The notes under the pieces were generated by a model. The model was not told where the DNA came from. It saw only the letters and a program-made list of their open reading frames with translations, and made no database searches. From NCBI GenBank assembly GCA_019746355.1, contig JAIESC010000068.1:1-64000 (forward strand): 64,000 nucleotides of DNA, written 5' to 3'. This document shows, in pieces, positions 8,536 to 16,399 of the stretch; positions within the stretch are counted from its first letter, which is position 1; each line of letters opens with the position of its first letter. This DNA comes from Xanthobacteraceae bacterium. Its GTDB lineage: Bacteria; Pseudomonadota; Alphaproteobacteria; Rhizobiales; Xanthobacteraceae. A program made the position numbers and the translations under genes.

Positions 8536-9843
8536 CTATTTCGACAGCAGCATGCGCGGCAGGAACAGCGCAATCTCGGGGAAGATGGTGAGAATCGTGA
8601 TCGCGACCAGCATGGGGATGACGAAGATCATCGCGCCGTTCGAAACGTCATTGAGATTGACGTTCGGGACGACCGACTTGAGCACGAACAGGTTGAAGCC
8701 GACCGGCGGTGAGATCGCCGCGATCTCCGACTGGATCACCACGACGATGCCGAACCACACCGGATCGTAGCCCAGGCTGATGATGGTCTTGAGGAAGATC
8801 GGAATGACGATCACGACCATGCTGCCGGCATCCATGAAGGTGCCGAGGACCAGCAGCGTGAGGTTGATGATCACCATGATCGCCCAGGGCGGCAGCGGCA
8901 GCCCGGTCATGAAGTCGGAGACCGCCTGCGGAATGCCGAGCCGGGCCAGCAAGTACGAGCTGAACACGCCGCCGGTCAGCAGCAGGAGGAACATCGCGGT
9001 GGTGCGGATGGTCTTCTGCAGGCTGGTCCAGAGAACCGGAACGGTGAGGCGGCGCATGAACAGCGCGATCGCCAGCGCCCCCGCGGCGCCCACCGCGCCG
9101 GCCTCCGTCGGCGTGGCCGCCCCCGAGTAGATCGATCCGAGCACGATGACGGTGAGGACGATCACCGGCAGGATCGCGAACAACGACCGCCACTTTTCAG
9201 CGCGCGTGATCTCCTCGCGGACGGGGGGTGCCCATGACGGGTAGCGCAGCACGAGCACCACGATCGTGACGGACATCAGGGCCGCAAGCATGATGCCCGG
9301 CACGATCCCGGCCATGAACAGGTGGCCGATCGAGGTGTCGGTGATCACGCCGTAGACGATCATCGAGATGCTCGGCGGGATCAGGATGCCGAGCGTGCCG
9401 CCTGCGGCGGTCGCGCCGAGCGCAAGCGTGCTCTTGTAGCCGCGCTGCATCATCTGCGGGACCGCCATCGCCCCGATGGTGCTCGCCGTCACCGGGCTCG
9501 AGCCGCAGACCGAGCCGAAGCCGGCGCAGGCCCAGACCGTGGCGATCGCCAGCGCCCCGGGCAGCCGGCGGAACCACAATTCGGCCGCGCGAAACAGCGC
9601 GGCGCCGATGCCGGTCGCCGACAGCAGCTCGCCCATCAGGATGAACATCGGGACGACGACCAGGATGAAGTTGCTCGACAGCGCGAAGGCCGATGACGCG
9701 AGCTGGCTCAGCGCGCCGGGCGAGACGAACACCACGATGCCGGCAACCGTCACCATCGAGAGCGCAACGCCGACCGGGGTGCGCGTGGCCATCAGGACCA
9801 GGAGGGCCACGAGGAACAGGGTGAAGCTGCCGACCGCGGCCAT
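8536..9843 (-). CDS. TRAP transporter large permease subunit (DctM family)
   Basis: A 435-residue integral membrane protein with about 12 hydrophobic segments, the transport subunit of a tripartite ATP-independent periplasmic transporter. Family signatures include FVVVPMFILMGELLSATGI-like text, GSVCGSSPVTASTIGAMAVPQMMQRGY, GTLGILIPPSISMIVYG and the late DAGSMVVIVIPIFLKTI-like and ISPPVGFNLFVLK segments. It works with the small permease (10111-10665) and the periplasmic binding protein (10683-11741). It is separated from them by a 267-base gap containing a palindromic repeat. Expression of the two halves may therefore differ. ATG at 9841-9843 is the start that fits the first membrane helix. 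Confidence 0.92.
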   Translation of the reverse strand: MAAVGSFTLFLVALLVLMATRTPVGVALSMVTVAGIVVFVSPGALSQLASSAFALSSNFILVVVPMFILMGELLSATGIGAALFRAAELWFRRLPGALAIATVWACAGFGSVCGSSPVTASTIGAMAVPQMMQRGYKSTLALGATAAGGTLGILIPPSISMIVYGVITDTSIGHLFMAGIVPGIMLAALMSVTIVVLVLRYPSWAPPVREEITRAEKWRSLFAILPVIVLTVIVLGSIYSGAATPTEAGAVGAAGALAIALFMRRLTVPVLWTSLQKTIRTTAMFLLLLTGGVFSSYLLARLGIPQAVSDFMTGLPLPPWAIMVIINLTLLVLGTFMDAGSMVVIVIPIFLKTIISLGYDPVWFGIVVVIQSEIAAISPPVGFNLFVLKSVVPNVNLNDVSNGAMIFVIPMLVAITILTIFPEIALFLPRMLLSK

Positions 9844-9946
9844 CACACGACTCCGGTAGCGGATCGCTCCGGCCGCGCGGGGCCGGCGGAATGAAATGGC
9901 GCACGCGCCGCGAGGCCTCGCTTCCTCTGTATCGGCAATCGTAGCA

Positions 9947-10047
9947 ATCGTAGGGTGGGCAAAGCCGCGCAAGCGGCGTGCCCACGTCGATCCGCGGCAC
10001 AAGAAGAACACGTGGGCACGACGCCTTCGGCGTCTTTGCCCACCCTA
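9947..10047. repeat. Palindromic intergenic element between TRAP genes
   Basis: Perfect 16-bp inverted arms, CGTAGGGTGGGCAAAG at 9947-9962 and its complement at 10032-10047, enclose an inner palindrome based on GTGCCCACGT/ACGTGGGCAC. It could fold as one long cruciform or mRNA hairpin. Lying between the small- and large-permease genes of one operon, it may act as a processing or attenuation point. I see no T-tract, so it is not called a terminator. Confidence 0.8.
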
Positions 10048-10110
10048 CGCACCCCAAATGCGATAGCCTTGGCAGAGCCGGCGAGCATCCGATCGGGTGC
10101 GTTGCTCAAC

Positions 10111-10665
10111 CTAGTCCGCACTGGCCACCGCCTGGTCATCGGTCAGCGGGTCCCGCCAGAACCGGATCAGCAGGACGACGGCCGTCAGCAGGAATTGCAG
10201 CGCCCCGAGCGGCCCGATCCAGTAGAGATATTTCAACTGCACGATCAGCATCGTGAAGGACACTTCGTCGATCTCGACGATGTCGGTGTAGAAGGCCGCG
10301 ACAGTCCACAGGAAGATCGCGGCAAAGATCACGGTCAGGATCTTTCCGATCAGCCGCACGGCCTTGCGATAGCGGTCGGCGATCAGCGCGTCGAACATGT
10401 CGACTTCGATATGGCTTCCGCTTTGCAGCGCCGGCGCCACCGACAGAAAGAACACGAAGACCAGCAGGAAGATCGTGATGTCGAGCACCCAGGCGATCGG
10501 ATCGTCCAGCACGAAGCGATAGACGATCTGCACGACGATCGCCGTCATGATCACCAGGACGAGAAGGCAGGCAAGCGCCGCGAAGATGCGATTGACGACG
10601 CGCGTGAACGCCTCTAATCGCTCGAACCAGTCCGCGCGCTCGTGCGACAGCTCCACCGGCGTCAC
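10111..10665 (-). CDS. TRAP transporter small permease subunit (DctQ family)
   Basis: A 184-residue protein with four hydrophobic helices in the DctQ pattern. FAALACLLVLVIMTAIVVQI is helix 1. VLDDPIAWVLDITIFLLVFVFFLSVA follows, then the conserved HIEVDMFDAL and a C-terminal pair of helices. It pairs with the large permease in the membrane. The start is taken as GTG at 10663-10665, 17 bases after the binding-protein stop; no suitable ATG exists before the first helix. The order binding protein, small permease, large permease is the common TRAP layout. Confidence 0.88.
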   Translation of the reverse strand: MTPVELSHERADWFERLEAFTRVVNRIFAALACLLVLVIMTAIVVQIVYRFVLDDPIAWVLDITIFLLVFVFFLSVAPALQSGSHIEVDMFDALIADRYRKAVRLIGKILTVIFAAIFLWTVAAFYTDIVEIDEVSFTMLIVQLKYLYWIGPLGALQFLLTAVVLLIRFWRDPLTDDQAVASAD

Positions 10666-10682
10666 GCGTTTGCTTTCTTTGG

Positions 10683-11741
10683 CTACTTCTGCAGCGGCAG
10701 GATGACGTCGGCGAACGGTTTGCCCTCGGCGCCGGTGAATTTTTCGAGCTCGACATAGACCGGCGACATGGCCTTCCTCATCTCGGAGATTTCCGCGTCG
10801 GTCGCCCGGTAGACCTTTGCGCCGCCCTTCTCCAATTCCCTGAGCGCCTCTTCCTGCTGATCCTTGAGCTTGTACGTGCCCTCGACGACGATCTCGTTCG
10901 AGACGTCCAGGATCACCTTCTGATCGGCGGCCGGGATCTTGTTCCACAGCGCGAGGTTCAAATAGTACATCGAGGCATTCGCGCCATCGCGCCAGTAGGT
11001 GATGTGGGGCGCAACCTCATGGACCTTTGACGACAACGTGAGGTTTGCGAGGAACAGGATGCAGTCGACGGTCTTGTTCTGGAGCGCGAGGTAGACCTCG
11101 CCCGGATCGAGCGTGACGGCCGACGCACCGACCGCGCGCAACTGGATGCCTTGCCAGCGCCCCGCCGCACGCACCTTTTTGCCTTTCCAGTCGGCCGGCG
11201 TCTTGATGTGTCCGTTGCTGCAGTTCGAGACCAGCCCGGTGGACGGGAAGCTGAACAGAAGCTTCAGGCCGCGGGGCTCCATGAGCGCCCGCGACGGCTG
11301 CAGCAGCGCGCCGACCGTATCGATCGCGACCTTGGGCTCGCCCGGGATCCAGAACAGCGCCTCGTAATAGGAGACCGGTCGGGCGAGCGCGGAAACGAAG
11401 CTCGCGCTGGTCGTTCCGCCGCTGGCCGCGCCGGTGCGAACCGCGTTGACGGTCTCGCGCGCGGCGACCAGCGCACCCGAGAAGTGGAGCTTGATCTTGA
11501 CGCGGCCCTCGGTCCGCTTGTCGATTTCCGAGGCCCATTTGCGAATGTGCTCGGCATAAAAATCCCGGTCGGAGAACCACACCGCGAATTCTATGGTCTC
11601 GGCGCGCGCGCTGGTGGTGAAGGCTGCGAACCACACGGCCAAGAGAACTCCCAAGCGAATTCCCAAGAGAACTCCCAAGCGAGCCCCCAAGAGAACTCCG
11701 AAGCGAACTCCGACCGCCTTCAAACTGATGGCGCGCATCAT
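10683..11741 (-). CDS. TRAP transporter substrate-binding protein (DctP family) with repeat-expanded signal peptide
   Basis: A periplasmic binding protein of 352 residues. The mature part starts near residue 48 (ETIEFAVWFSDRDFY). It has the DctP core: FSGALVAARETVNAVRTG, LKLLFSFPSTG, DWKGKKVRAAGRWQGIQLRAVGASAVTLDPGEVYLAL-type segments, then the long C-terminal helix. The signal peptide is odd. Residues 11-34 are three copies of an octapeptide (GVRFGVLL, GARLGVLL, GIRLGVLL) encoded by a 12/24-bp tandem repeat at 11641-11712, which puts Arg into a normally hydrophobic stretch. GGAGGAA eight bases before the first of two adjacent ATGs (11739-11741) supports the start. The gene heads the operon and is divergent from the amidase. 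Confidence 0.9.
   Translation of the reverse strand: MMRAISLKAVGVRFGVLLGARLGVLLGIRLGVLLAVWFAAFTTSARAETIEFAVWFSDRDFYAEHIRKWASEIDKRTEGRVKIKLHFSGALVAARETVNAVRTGAASGGTTSASFVSALARPVSYYEALFWIPGEPKVAIDTVGALLQPSRALMEPRGLKLLFSFPSTGLVSNCSNGHIKTPADWKGKKVRAAGRWQGIQLRAVGASAVTLDPGEVYLALQNKTVDCILFLANLTLSSKVHEVAPHITYWRDGANASMYYLNLALWNKIPAADQKVILDVSNEIVVEGTYKLKDQQEEALRELEKGGAKVYRATDAEISEMRKAMSPVYVELEKFTGAEGKPFADVILPLQK
11641..11712. repeat. 12-bp minisatellite (six units) inside the DctP signal-peptide coding region
   Basis: Six consecutive 12-bp units alternate between AAGAGAACTCCC-like and AAGCGAATTCCC-like forms, giving three copies of a 24-bp repeat with few mismatches. On the coding (minus) strand each 24 bp encodes one octapeptide. 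Unit count changes by 12 bp keep the frame, so the signal peptide can grow or shrink in steps of four residues. Confidence 0.93.
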
Positions 11742-11919
11742 CGCGGTTTCCTCCGACGCAAAGAGCAATGCCGGCTTGTTTCGGTTCTGATTGGAGGAAA
11801 GTGTCCGTTGCCGTTGCGACCGGTGTCAAGCGCACCCGCGCGCACGGCTTCCAGGCCGGAAACGCGTGTCTGATGTGCGATAGGATCGCTGCCACGCAAT
11901 GGCGGGAGGCGATCAAGCC

Positions 11920-13230
11920 ATGTCGGATTTGCGCAATGCCGGCCCGGGCGGTCTCAATCTGCTGACCGCGCTGGAAGCCGCGCAACGGCTTGCAGCGGGC
12001 GCCACCACATCGGTCGCCCTGGTCGAGGCCTGTCTCGCCCGCATCGACGCGCGCGATCGCGGCATCCACGCATGGACCTATATCGATCGCGAGAATGCGC
12101 TGCGTCAGGCGCGGGCGCGCGACCGCGAGCCGCGCCGCAGTCCGCTGCACGGCATCCCGGTCGGCATCAAGGACATCTTCGATACCCACGATATGCCGAC
12201 GGCCTACGGCTCGCCGATCCACGCGGGCCATCAACCAGCCAATGACTCGGTCGTCGTCGCATTGCTGCGGCGCGCAGGCTTGGTGATCCTCGGAAAATGC
12301 ACGACCACGGAATTCGCAAGCCCCGTGCCTGCCGGCGTTCGCAATCCGCACGATGTGACCCGCAGCCCGGGCGTGTCCTCGAGCGGGTCCGCGGCAGCCG
12401 TCGCCGACTACATGGTGCCGCTCGCGATCGGCTCGCAGACCGGCGGATCAACGATCCTGCCAGCCGCGTACTGCGGCATCGTCGGCTACAAACCGACACT
12501 CACCGGACTCGATCGCGGCAACATCCGTCACCTTCGTCCGACCCTCGACACCATGGGGCTGCTCGCCCGAAGCATTCCGGATATCGCCGCCCTGCATGCT
12601 GTCCTGTGCGGCGGCGCGGCCGCGGTGCCCGCGACAAACATTCGCCGGTTGCGCATCGGGATCTGCCGCACCAACGCCTGGCCACAGGCCCAACCCGAAA
12701 CGATCGAGGCGCTCGAAAGCGCGGCACGGTCGCTCGCTGGGGCAGGGGCGAGCCTAAGCGAGACGCCGTTGCCGCCGGTGTTCGACGGCATCGAGGAGAC
12801 CTTCGGCGTGATCTCGACGGTCGAAGCGTCGCGCGCGCTGACGGACGAGGCGCGCGACCATCGGCCGAAACTGAATTTCTGGATCAGGAATTCGCTCGAT
12901 GCCGCCGCGCGCCACGACCAGTCCGTGTTCGACCGCGCCCAGCAACACGCCGTCGAGTGCCAGAAGGCTTTGGCCGTGATTTTCCAGCAGTGCGACGTCC
13001 TGATCGCGCCGAGCACGATCGGCGAGGCGCCGGCCGACTTGGCGTCGGTGTCGAGCTCGGCTTTCAATCGGATGTGGACGTTGATGCACGTGCCGTGTCT
13101 GACCATCCCGGCGTACCGCGGCCCGAACGGAATGCCGGTCGGAGTTCAGGTTGTCGGCCCGATCGGCAGTGACGTCGCAACCATCGCCGCCACGCAATGC
13201 ATTGCCGATGTGCTGATGAAAAGCGCGTGA
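11920..13230 (+). CDS. Amidase (amidase signature family)
   Basis: A 436-residue hydrolase with the Ser-cisSer-Lys triad. Lys84 lies in GIPVGIKDIFDT, the cis-Ser in the VSSSGSAAAV loop (residues 152-161), and the nucleophile Ser177 in SQTGGSTILPAAYCGIVGYKPT. These enzymes hydrolyse C-N amide bonds; some act on aryl or acyl amides and some are GatA-like. No GatB or GatC lies nearby, so a catabolic amidase is more likely. ATG at 11920 is preferred because GGGAGG lies upstream at a workable distance. ATG at 11899 in frame would add seven residues. It is divergent from the TRAP/hydrolase/LLM operon, suggesting that an amide substrate is imported and split. Confidence 0.88.
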   Translation: MSDLRNAGPGGLNLLTALEAAQRLAAGATTSVALVEACLARIDARDRGIHAWTYIDRENALRQARARDREPRRSPLHGIPVGIKDIFDTHDMPTAYGSPIHAGHQPANDSVVVALLRRAGLVILGKCTTTEFASPVPAGVRNPHDVTRSPGVSSSGSAAAVADYMVPLAIGSQTGGSTILPAAYCGIVGYKPTLTGLDRGNIRHLRPTLDTMGLLARSIPDIAALHAVLCGGAAAVPATNIRRLRIGICRTNAWPQAQPETIEALESAARSLAGAGASLSETPLPPVFDGIEETFGVISTVEASRALTDEARDHRPKLNFWIRNSLDAAARHDQSVFDRAQQHAVECQKALAVIFQQCDVLIAPSTIGEAPADLASVSSSAFNRMWTLMHVPCLTIPAYRGPNGMPVGVQVVGPIGSDVATIAATQCIADVLMKSA

Positions 13231-13280
13231 GCGACTGGTTCCAGCCGCTGCTCCCTGAGCGCACCGATCGTTGATACGCG

Positions 13281-13379
13281 CACTTCGGCGGCCCCCGCCG
13301 GGCGCATGATCTCGTCAAAGAATTCCAGGATGGCGAGAGCGCGGCCGGCGGATTTTACGATTTTCCTGTCTGTCTCCAT
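13281..13379 (-). pseudogene. IclR-family regulator, N-terminal fragment
   Basis: From ATG at 13377-13379 the frame reads KIVKSAGRALAILEFFDE then about eight more residues to AAEV. That is the first helix of an IclR winged helix-turn-helix domain. After residue 33 the similarity stops. The rest of the open frame runs into unrelated sequence antisense to the amidase 3' end, and no ligand-binding domain follows. I infer that an IclR regulator gene was cut by deletion. It probably once controlled the amidase or the adjacent binding-protein gene. Confidence 0.65.
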
Positions 13380-13497
13380 CGTAGACCTCGGGTTGGGTCA
13401 TCGCGTGAGTCATCCAGTACGGAGTTGTTGAGAAGCGTTCCGCAATCTACAGATGCCGACGACTGCGCGGCCATCGAGGCGGCGCCGCGAGCACCGG

Positions 13498-14484
13498 CTA
13501 TTCAACCTTGAAGTTCGCGTCCCGGATGGCACGGCCGTATTTCTCGTGCTCGTTGCGAAGGTGCGCGCTGAACTCGGCTCCGCAGATTGCGAGCGGGTAT
13601 AGTTCCTGCGCGTCAAGCTTGGCCTTGATCTCGGGCGTCCGCAGCGCCGCGCTGAACCAGCCTGCGTACTGCGCGGCAATGTCCTTGGGTGTGTTGGCCG
13701 GAGCATAGACCCCGAACTCGACCGTCACCTCGTGGTTCGTGTAGCCGAGTTCGGCCACCGTCGGCACCTGGGGCAGCGGCGGGATGCGCGAGCGCATCGG
13801 GACCGCGAGCGGGCGCATCTTTCCCGCCTTGATCTGCTCGGCGGCGCTTGAATAGCTGTTGAACGCCGACGTGACGTGGTCGCCCAAGAGCGCGGTGATC
13901 GAAGGACCGTTGCCGTTGTAGGGCACGAAGGTGATGTCGGCGCCGGCCGAGCGCTTGAGCACCGCCAACCCGATGTCGAACGGGGTGCCGGGGCCGATGC
14001 TCGCCATGGTCACGCTGCCGGGCCTGGCGCGCGCTGCGTCGAGCAGGTCCTTCAAGCTCTGGTAGGCGGACGGGGCGTTCACGGAAATCACCGTCGGCGC
14101 GAGCACGAGCTGGCAGATCGGCTCGAAGCTCTCCAGCGGATGGTAATTGTATTTTCGCAGGTGCGGATTGATCACGAGCTGCGACGACGCGAACAGCAGC
14201 GTGTTGCCGTCCGGCGCCGCGCGCGCGACGCTTTCGGTGCCGATCGCCTCGGCGGCGCCCGGCCGGTTCTCCACCACCGTGCTCAGCCCGTGCACGCGGC
14301 CGACATATTCCATCATCAGGCGCGCCATCAGGTCGTTGACGCCCGCGGGCGGCGTCGGAACGACGGCTCGCAACGGTTGTCTGCCCTGCGCCCACGCATT
14401 CCCGTCGGCGGCAATCATGGACATCGCTGTGAGAATGGCAGCAGCCGCTGCCAGGCGTCGAAACGAGCGTCGCGGGTGTCTCAT
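13498..14484 (-). CDS. Tripartite tricarboxylate transporter (TctC/Bug) family substrate-binding protein
   Basis: A secreted binding protein of 328 residues. The signal peptide covers about residues 1-33, with a basic RHPRRSFRR start, a hydrophobic core and AWAQ. Bug-family motifs follow: LRAVVPTPPAGVNDLMARL, STVVENRPGAAEAIGTESVA, PDGNTLLFASSQLVINPHL, FVPYNGNGPSITALLGDHV and the late PEIKAKLDAQELYP. No TctA or TctB membrane components are present in the window. Orphan Bug proteins are common in Burkholderiales and Hyphomicrobiales and may serve a permease encoded elsewhere or act as sensors. The start at 14482-14484 has GAGGAA upstream. Confidence 0.88.
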   Translation of the reverse strand: MRHPRRSFRRLAAAAAILTAMSMIAADGNAWAQGRQPLRAVVPTPPAGVNDLMARLMMEYVGRVHGLSTVVENRPGAAEAIGTESVARAAPDGNTLLFASSQLVINPHLRKYNYHPLESFEPICQLVLAPTVISVNAPSAYQSLKDLLDAARARPGSVTMASIGPGTPFDIGLAVLKRSAGADITFVPYNGNGPSITALLGDHVTSAFNSYSSAAEQIKAGKMRPLAVPMRSRIPPLPQVPTVAELGYTNHEVTVEFGVYAPANTPKDIAAQYAGWFSAALRTPEIKAKLDAQELYPLAICGAEFSAHLRNEHEKYGRAIRDANFKVE

Positions 14485-14658
14485 TGGGCTTCCTCGCCGG
14501 ACGTTTTGTGTTGTTGATTTTGAGGTGCCCTTCGGAGGGCACTCGGATGACGTCCGAACAGCTTAGGTCGAAATCCCTTGGCGCTCAAATCCAGCTTTGA
14601 TCGGAAAGAATGTTGTCGGCTGGGGTTCGTGTCAGCGCGCGACGCGCCCGGACAAGCC

Positions 14659-15306
14659 TCAACGAATGTCCGCAACGGATACGCCGAGGCGTTGCGCGTA
14701 AAGGTCGCGCGTGCGCTGCCAGGCCGGACGCGCGAGGGCGCGCGCGTAGAAATCCTTGAGCCGCGGATACGCGGCCATGAGATCGGTCTTGCGGATATCC
14801 CTCAAGACAGTGGCCAGCAGAATGTGAGCGACGTTAAATTCCGCGCGGGCGATCGATTCGCGGCCGTCGAGGTGGCGCTCCAGCCCGTCGAAAAACCCGG
14901 TTGGCCAGTTTGATCCATAGCGCGCGCTCTTGGTCGGTCATGCCGGCGACATCGCCGAGCGCGATGAGCGCCAGCGGCGGCTCAACGGTGTTGAGCGTGG
15001 CGAAGCACCACTGCGTCACGCGTACGCGCCCCTGGAAGTCCGAGGGGATCGGCTTGCCGGCCTTTTCCGCAATGTAGAGCACGGCGGCGCTGGATTCGCG
15101 ACAATGAAGCCGTCATCGTCGATCACCGGCGCCTGATGAAACGGGCTGATCTTGCCATAGGCCGATGTCGAGCTCGCCCGCGGTGTGGTCGAGCCCATGG
15201 ACGCGGTAGGGCAGGCCGGTCTCCTGCAGCGCCCATTCGGTTCTCAGGTCTTTGGTTTCGCCGATGCCCGCACGAAAATCCGGCGAAAGGCATAGAGGGT
15301 GATCAT
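14659..15306 (-). pseudogene. Glutathione S-transferase family pseudogene (multiple frameshifts)
   Basis: A GST-like protein can be traced only by changing frame several times. It runs ATG at 15304-15306 (MITLYAFRR), then TEWALQETGLPYRVHGLDH, then YGKISPFHQAPVIDDDGFIV (the cis-Pro glutathione site), then VLYIAEKAGKPIPSDFQGR to LWIKLANRVF. The C-terminal helical domain follows (GLERHLDGRESIARAEFNV to RLGVSVADIR), with TGA at 14659-14661. At least three shifts are needed. The order and spacing match a complete GST of about 210 residues, so this is a recently decayed gene, unless the shifts are assembly errors. Confidence 0.8.
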
Positions 15307-15402
15307 GCCCGCCTTCCATCATTGAATGATCCTGAAATGCTGCGCGTGTTCACGAGAGGTGGCGGGTCAGAAAGCGGCACCAATTTTGCCGAACGTTCTG
15401 AA

Positions 15403-15476
15403 TGGCTGGGGGACCTGGATTCGAACCAAGATTAACGGAGTCAGAGTCCGCTGTTCTACCATTGAACTATCCCCCA
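15403..15476 (-). tRNA. tRNA-Gln (anticodon CTG)
   Basis: On the minus strand a full cloverleaf can be drawn. The acceptor is TGGGGGA/TCCCCCA. The D-stem is GTTC/GAAC. The anticodon stem GCGGA/TCCGT has loop CTCTGAC, giving anticodon CTG after U33. The T-arm is CTTGG/CCAGG with loop TTCGAAT. The body is 71 bases and the 3' CCA is encoded (15403-15405). Anticodon CUG reads CAG, so the tRNA carries glutamine. Confidence 0.95.
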
Positions 15477-15557
15477 ACGCGGCGGCGGGCCCGTCGAACG
15501 GCACCGCTGCATTGGAAATCCGGCGAAGGGGCGCGCCGCCCGGCCGGATTCGGCCCC

Positions 15558-15586
15558 TATATAAGGCGAAGTTTTCCGCCGGTCCA
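15558..15586 (-). promoter_or_regulatory. Probable sigma-70-type promoter of tRNA-Gln
   Basis: On the minus strand TGGACC (15586-15581) and TATATA (15563-15558) are spaced by exactly 17 bases. This is close to the housekeeping promoter pattern, and the AT-rich -10 stands out in GC-rich surroundings. Transcription would start roughly 75 bases before the mature tRNA. It has not been tested, and the -35 differs from TTGACA at more than one base. Confidence 0.5.
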
Positions 15587-15610
15587 TCCCGGCGAAACGC
15601 GGCTTCCACG

Positions 15611-15704
15611 CCTGTTCGGCGGCCTGCCGGAACGTGTTGGCGCGGGTTTCGGCCGTGCCTTGCGCCTCAACGCGGTCGGTTCCTTGCAGGTGGCTCGCTT
15701 TCAC
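15611..15704. repeat. Degraded copy of the 3' end of the downstream hydroxylase gene
   Basis: These ~94 bases align base by base, with two or three single-base gaps, to 16468-16564, the last ~30 codons and stop of the FAD hydroxylase/reductase gene. Shared blocks include TTCCTTGCAGG, CCTGC..GAACG.GTTGGCG and TCGCT.TC.CGG. By eye about four in five positions match. The copy overlaps the 3' end of the small gene at 15667-15846 in a shifted frame, so it is a duplicated fragment rather than a second hydroxylase. Confidence 0.75.
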
Positions 15705-15846
15705 GGTGGTCGCGCCGCTCCTCGCGGGGCGGTTTGTCCGGTGTCGCGCCCGCGCCGACGAACGAAGGCGTGTCGCTCGCCGGAAACGTCTCTTCCAGCG
15801 CCTGGTCGATCTTGCGTTCCTGCCGCTCTCGCGACGACGGCGCCAT
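15667..15846 (-). CDS. Small conserved hydrophilic protein (59 residues), function unknown
   Basis: A 59-residue, highly charged protein: MAPSSRERQERKIDQALEE followed by TFPASDTPSF, a Gly/Ala turn and a basic tail. The block KIDQALEETFPASD-P-F recalls short alphaproteobacterial proteins of unknown role. AGGAG six bases before ATG (15844-15846) is a strong start signal; another ATG lies 18 bases upstream. The last ~13 codons (RESEPPARNRPR) fall within the duplicated hydroxylase tail, whose native frame encodes [12 protein letters not shown]. The present C-terminus was therefore probably acquired by fusion and a frameshift. No membrane or signal segment is seen. No function is proposed. Confidence 0.6.
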   Translation of the reverse strand: MAPSSRERQERKIDQALEETFPASDTPSFVGAGATPDKPPREERRDHRESEPPARNRPR

Positions 15847-16082
15847 CTCGTTCTCCTCGCGCATAGTTCTTGTTGTCGCTCGTGGCGATCGAAACACGCA
15901 CGTGTGCCTCCGCGGTGCCCGCTGCAAGACCTTGCGGAAAGTTGCGGGGTTGACAGCATCGCCGGGATAGAACATATAGTGAACAAGCTTGAGCCAGGAC
16001 TTCCTCTTCGGATCGTCCGAGGCCAGGCAGACGGAAGCCGCCGGACAGGGAGAACGTGCCCCCGGCCGCGGCATCGTCAGGT

Positions 16083-16210
16083 GGAGCGCCGGGAGGCGCC
16101 GCCCCCCTGCGTCACTGGGGGGCGCGTGCCTCCGCACGAGGCGCGCGGCGGACCGCGTTATGGTCCGTCGGGCACCTACGTCACTGGTGCCCGGCGCCTC
16201 CCGGCGCTCC
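16083..16210. repeat. Long inverted repeat (18-bp arms)
   Basis: GGAGCGCCGGGAGGCGCC at 16083-16100 is matched perfectly by its complement at 16193-16210. The 92-base centre contains two related GCGTCACTGG/ACGTCACTGG blocks, so the element may itself be built from two diverged copies. It resembles dispersed intergenic palindromes of Bradyrhizobium-type genomes, judged by style only. Confidence 0.78.
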
Positions 16211-16356
16211 ATTCCCTCGTTTTCGAGGGACACGGAAAAAGGGGAAAGGGCGGGCCCGGCAGCCCGAAAAAGTGAAGTGGCCGGGCGGCGAAGCGCGCGC
16301 CCGGCGTTCTCGCTCCGCCGAAGCGAAGCCGCTTCGGCTTCGCGAAGGCGAGAGCT

Positions 16357-16399
16357 CGCCACCAGCGCGTCCACGCGCGTCTTCGACGCGCTATCGCCG
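16357..16399. repeat. Family B palindromic unit
   Basis: CGCCACCAGCGCGTCC...GCGCGTCTTCGACGCGCTATCG is a solitary, somewhat diverged copy of the element found in tandem at 5032-5125 and nested in family A at 26883-26924. Confidence 0.7.
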
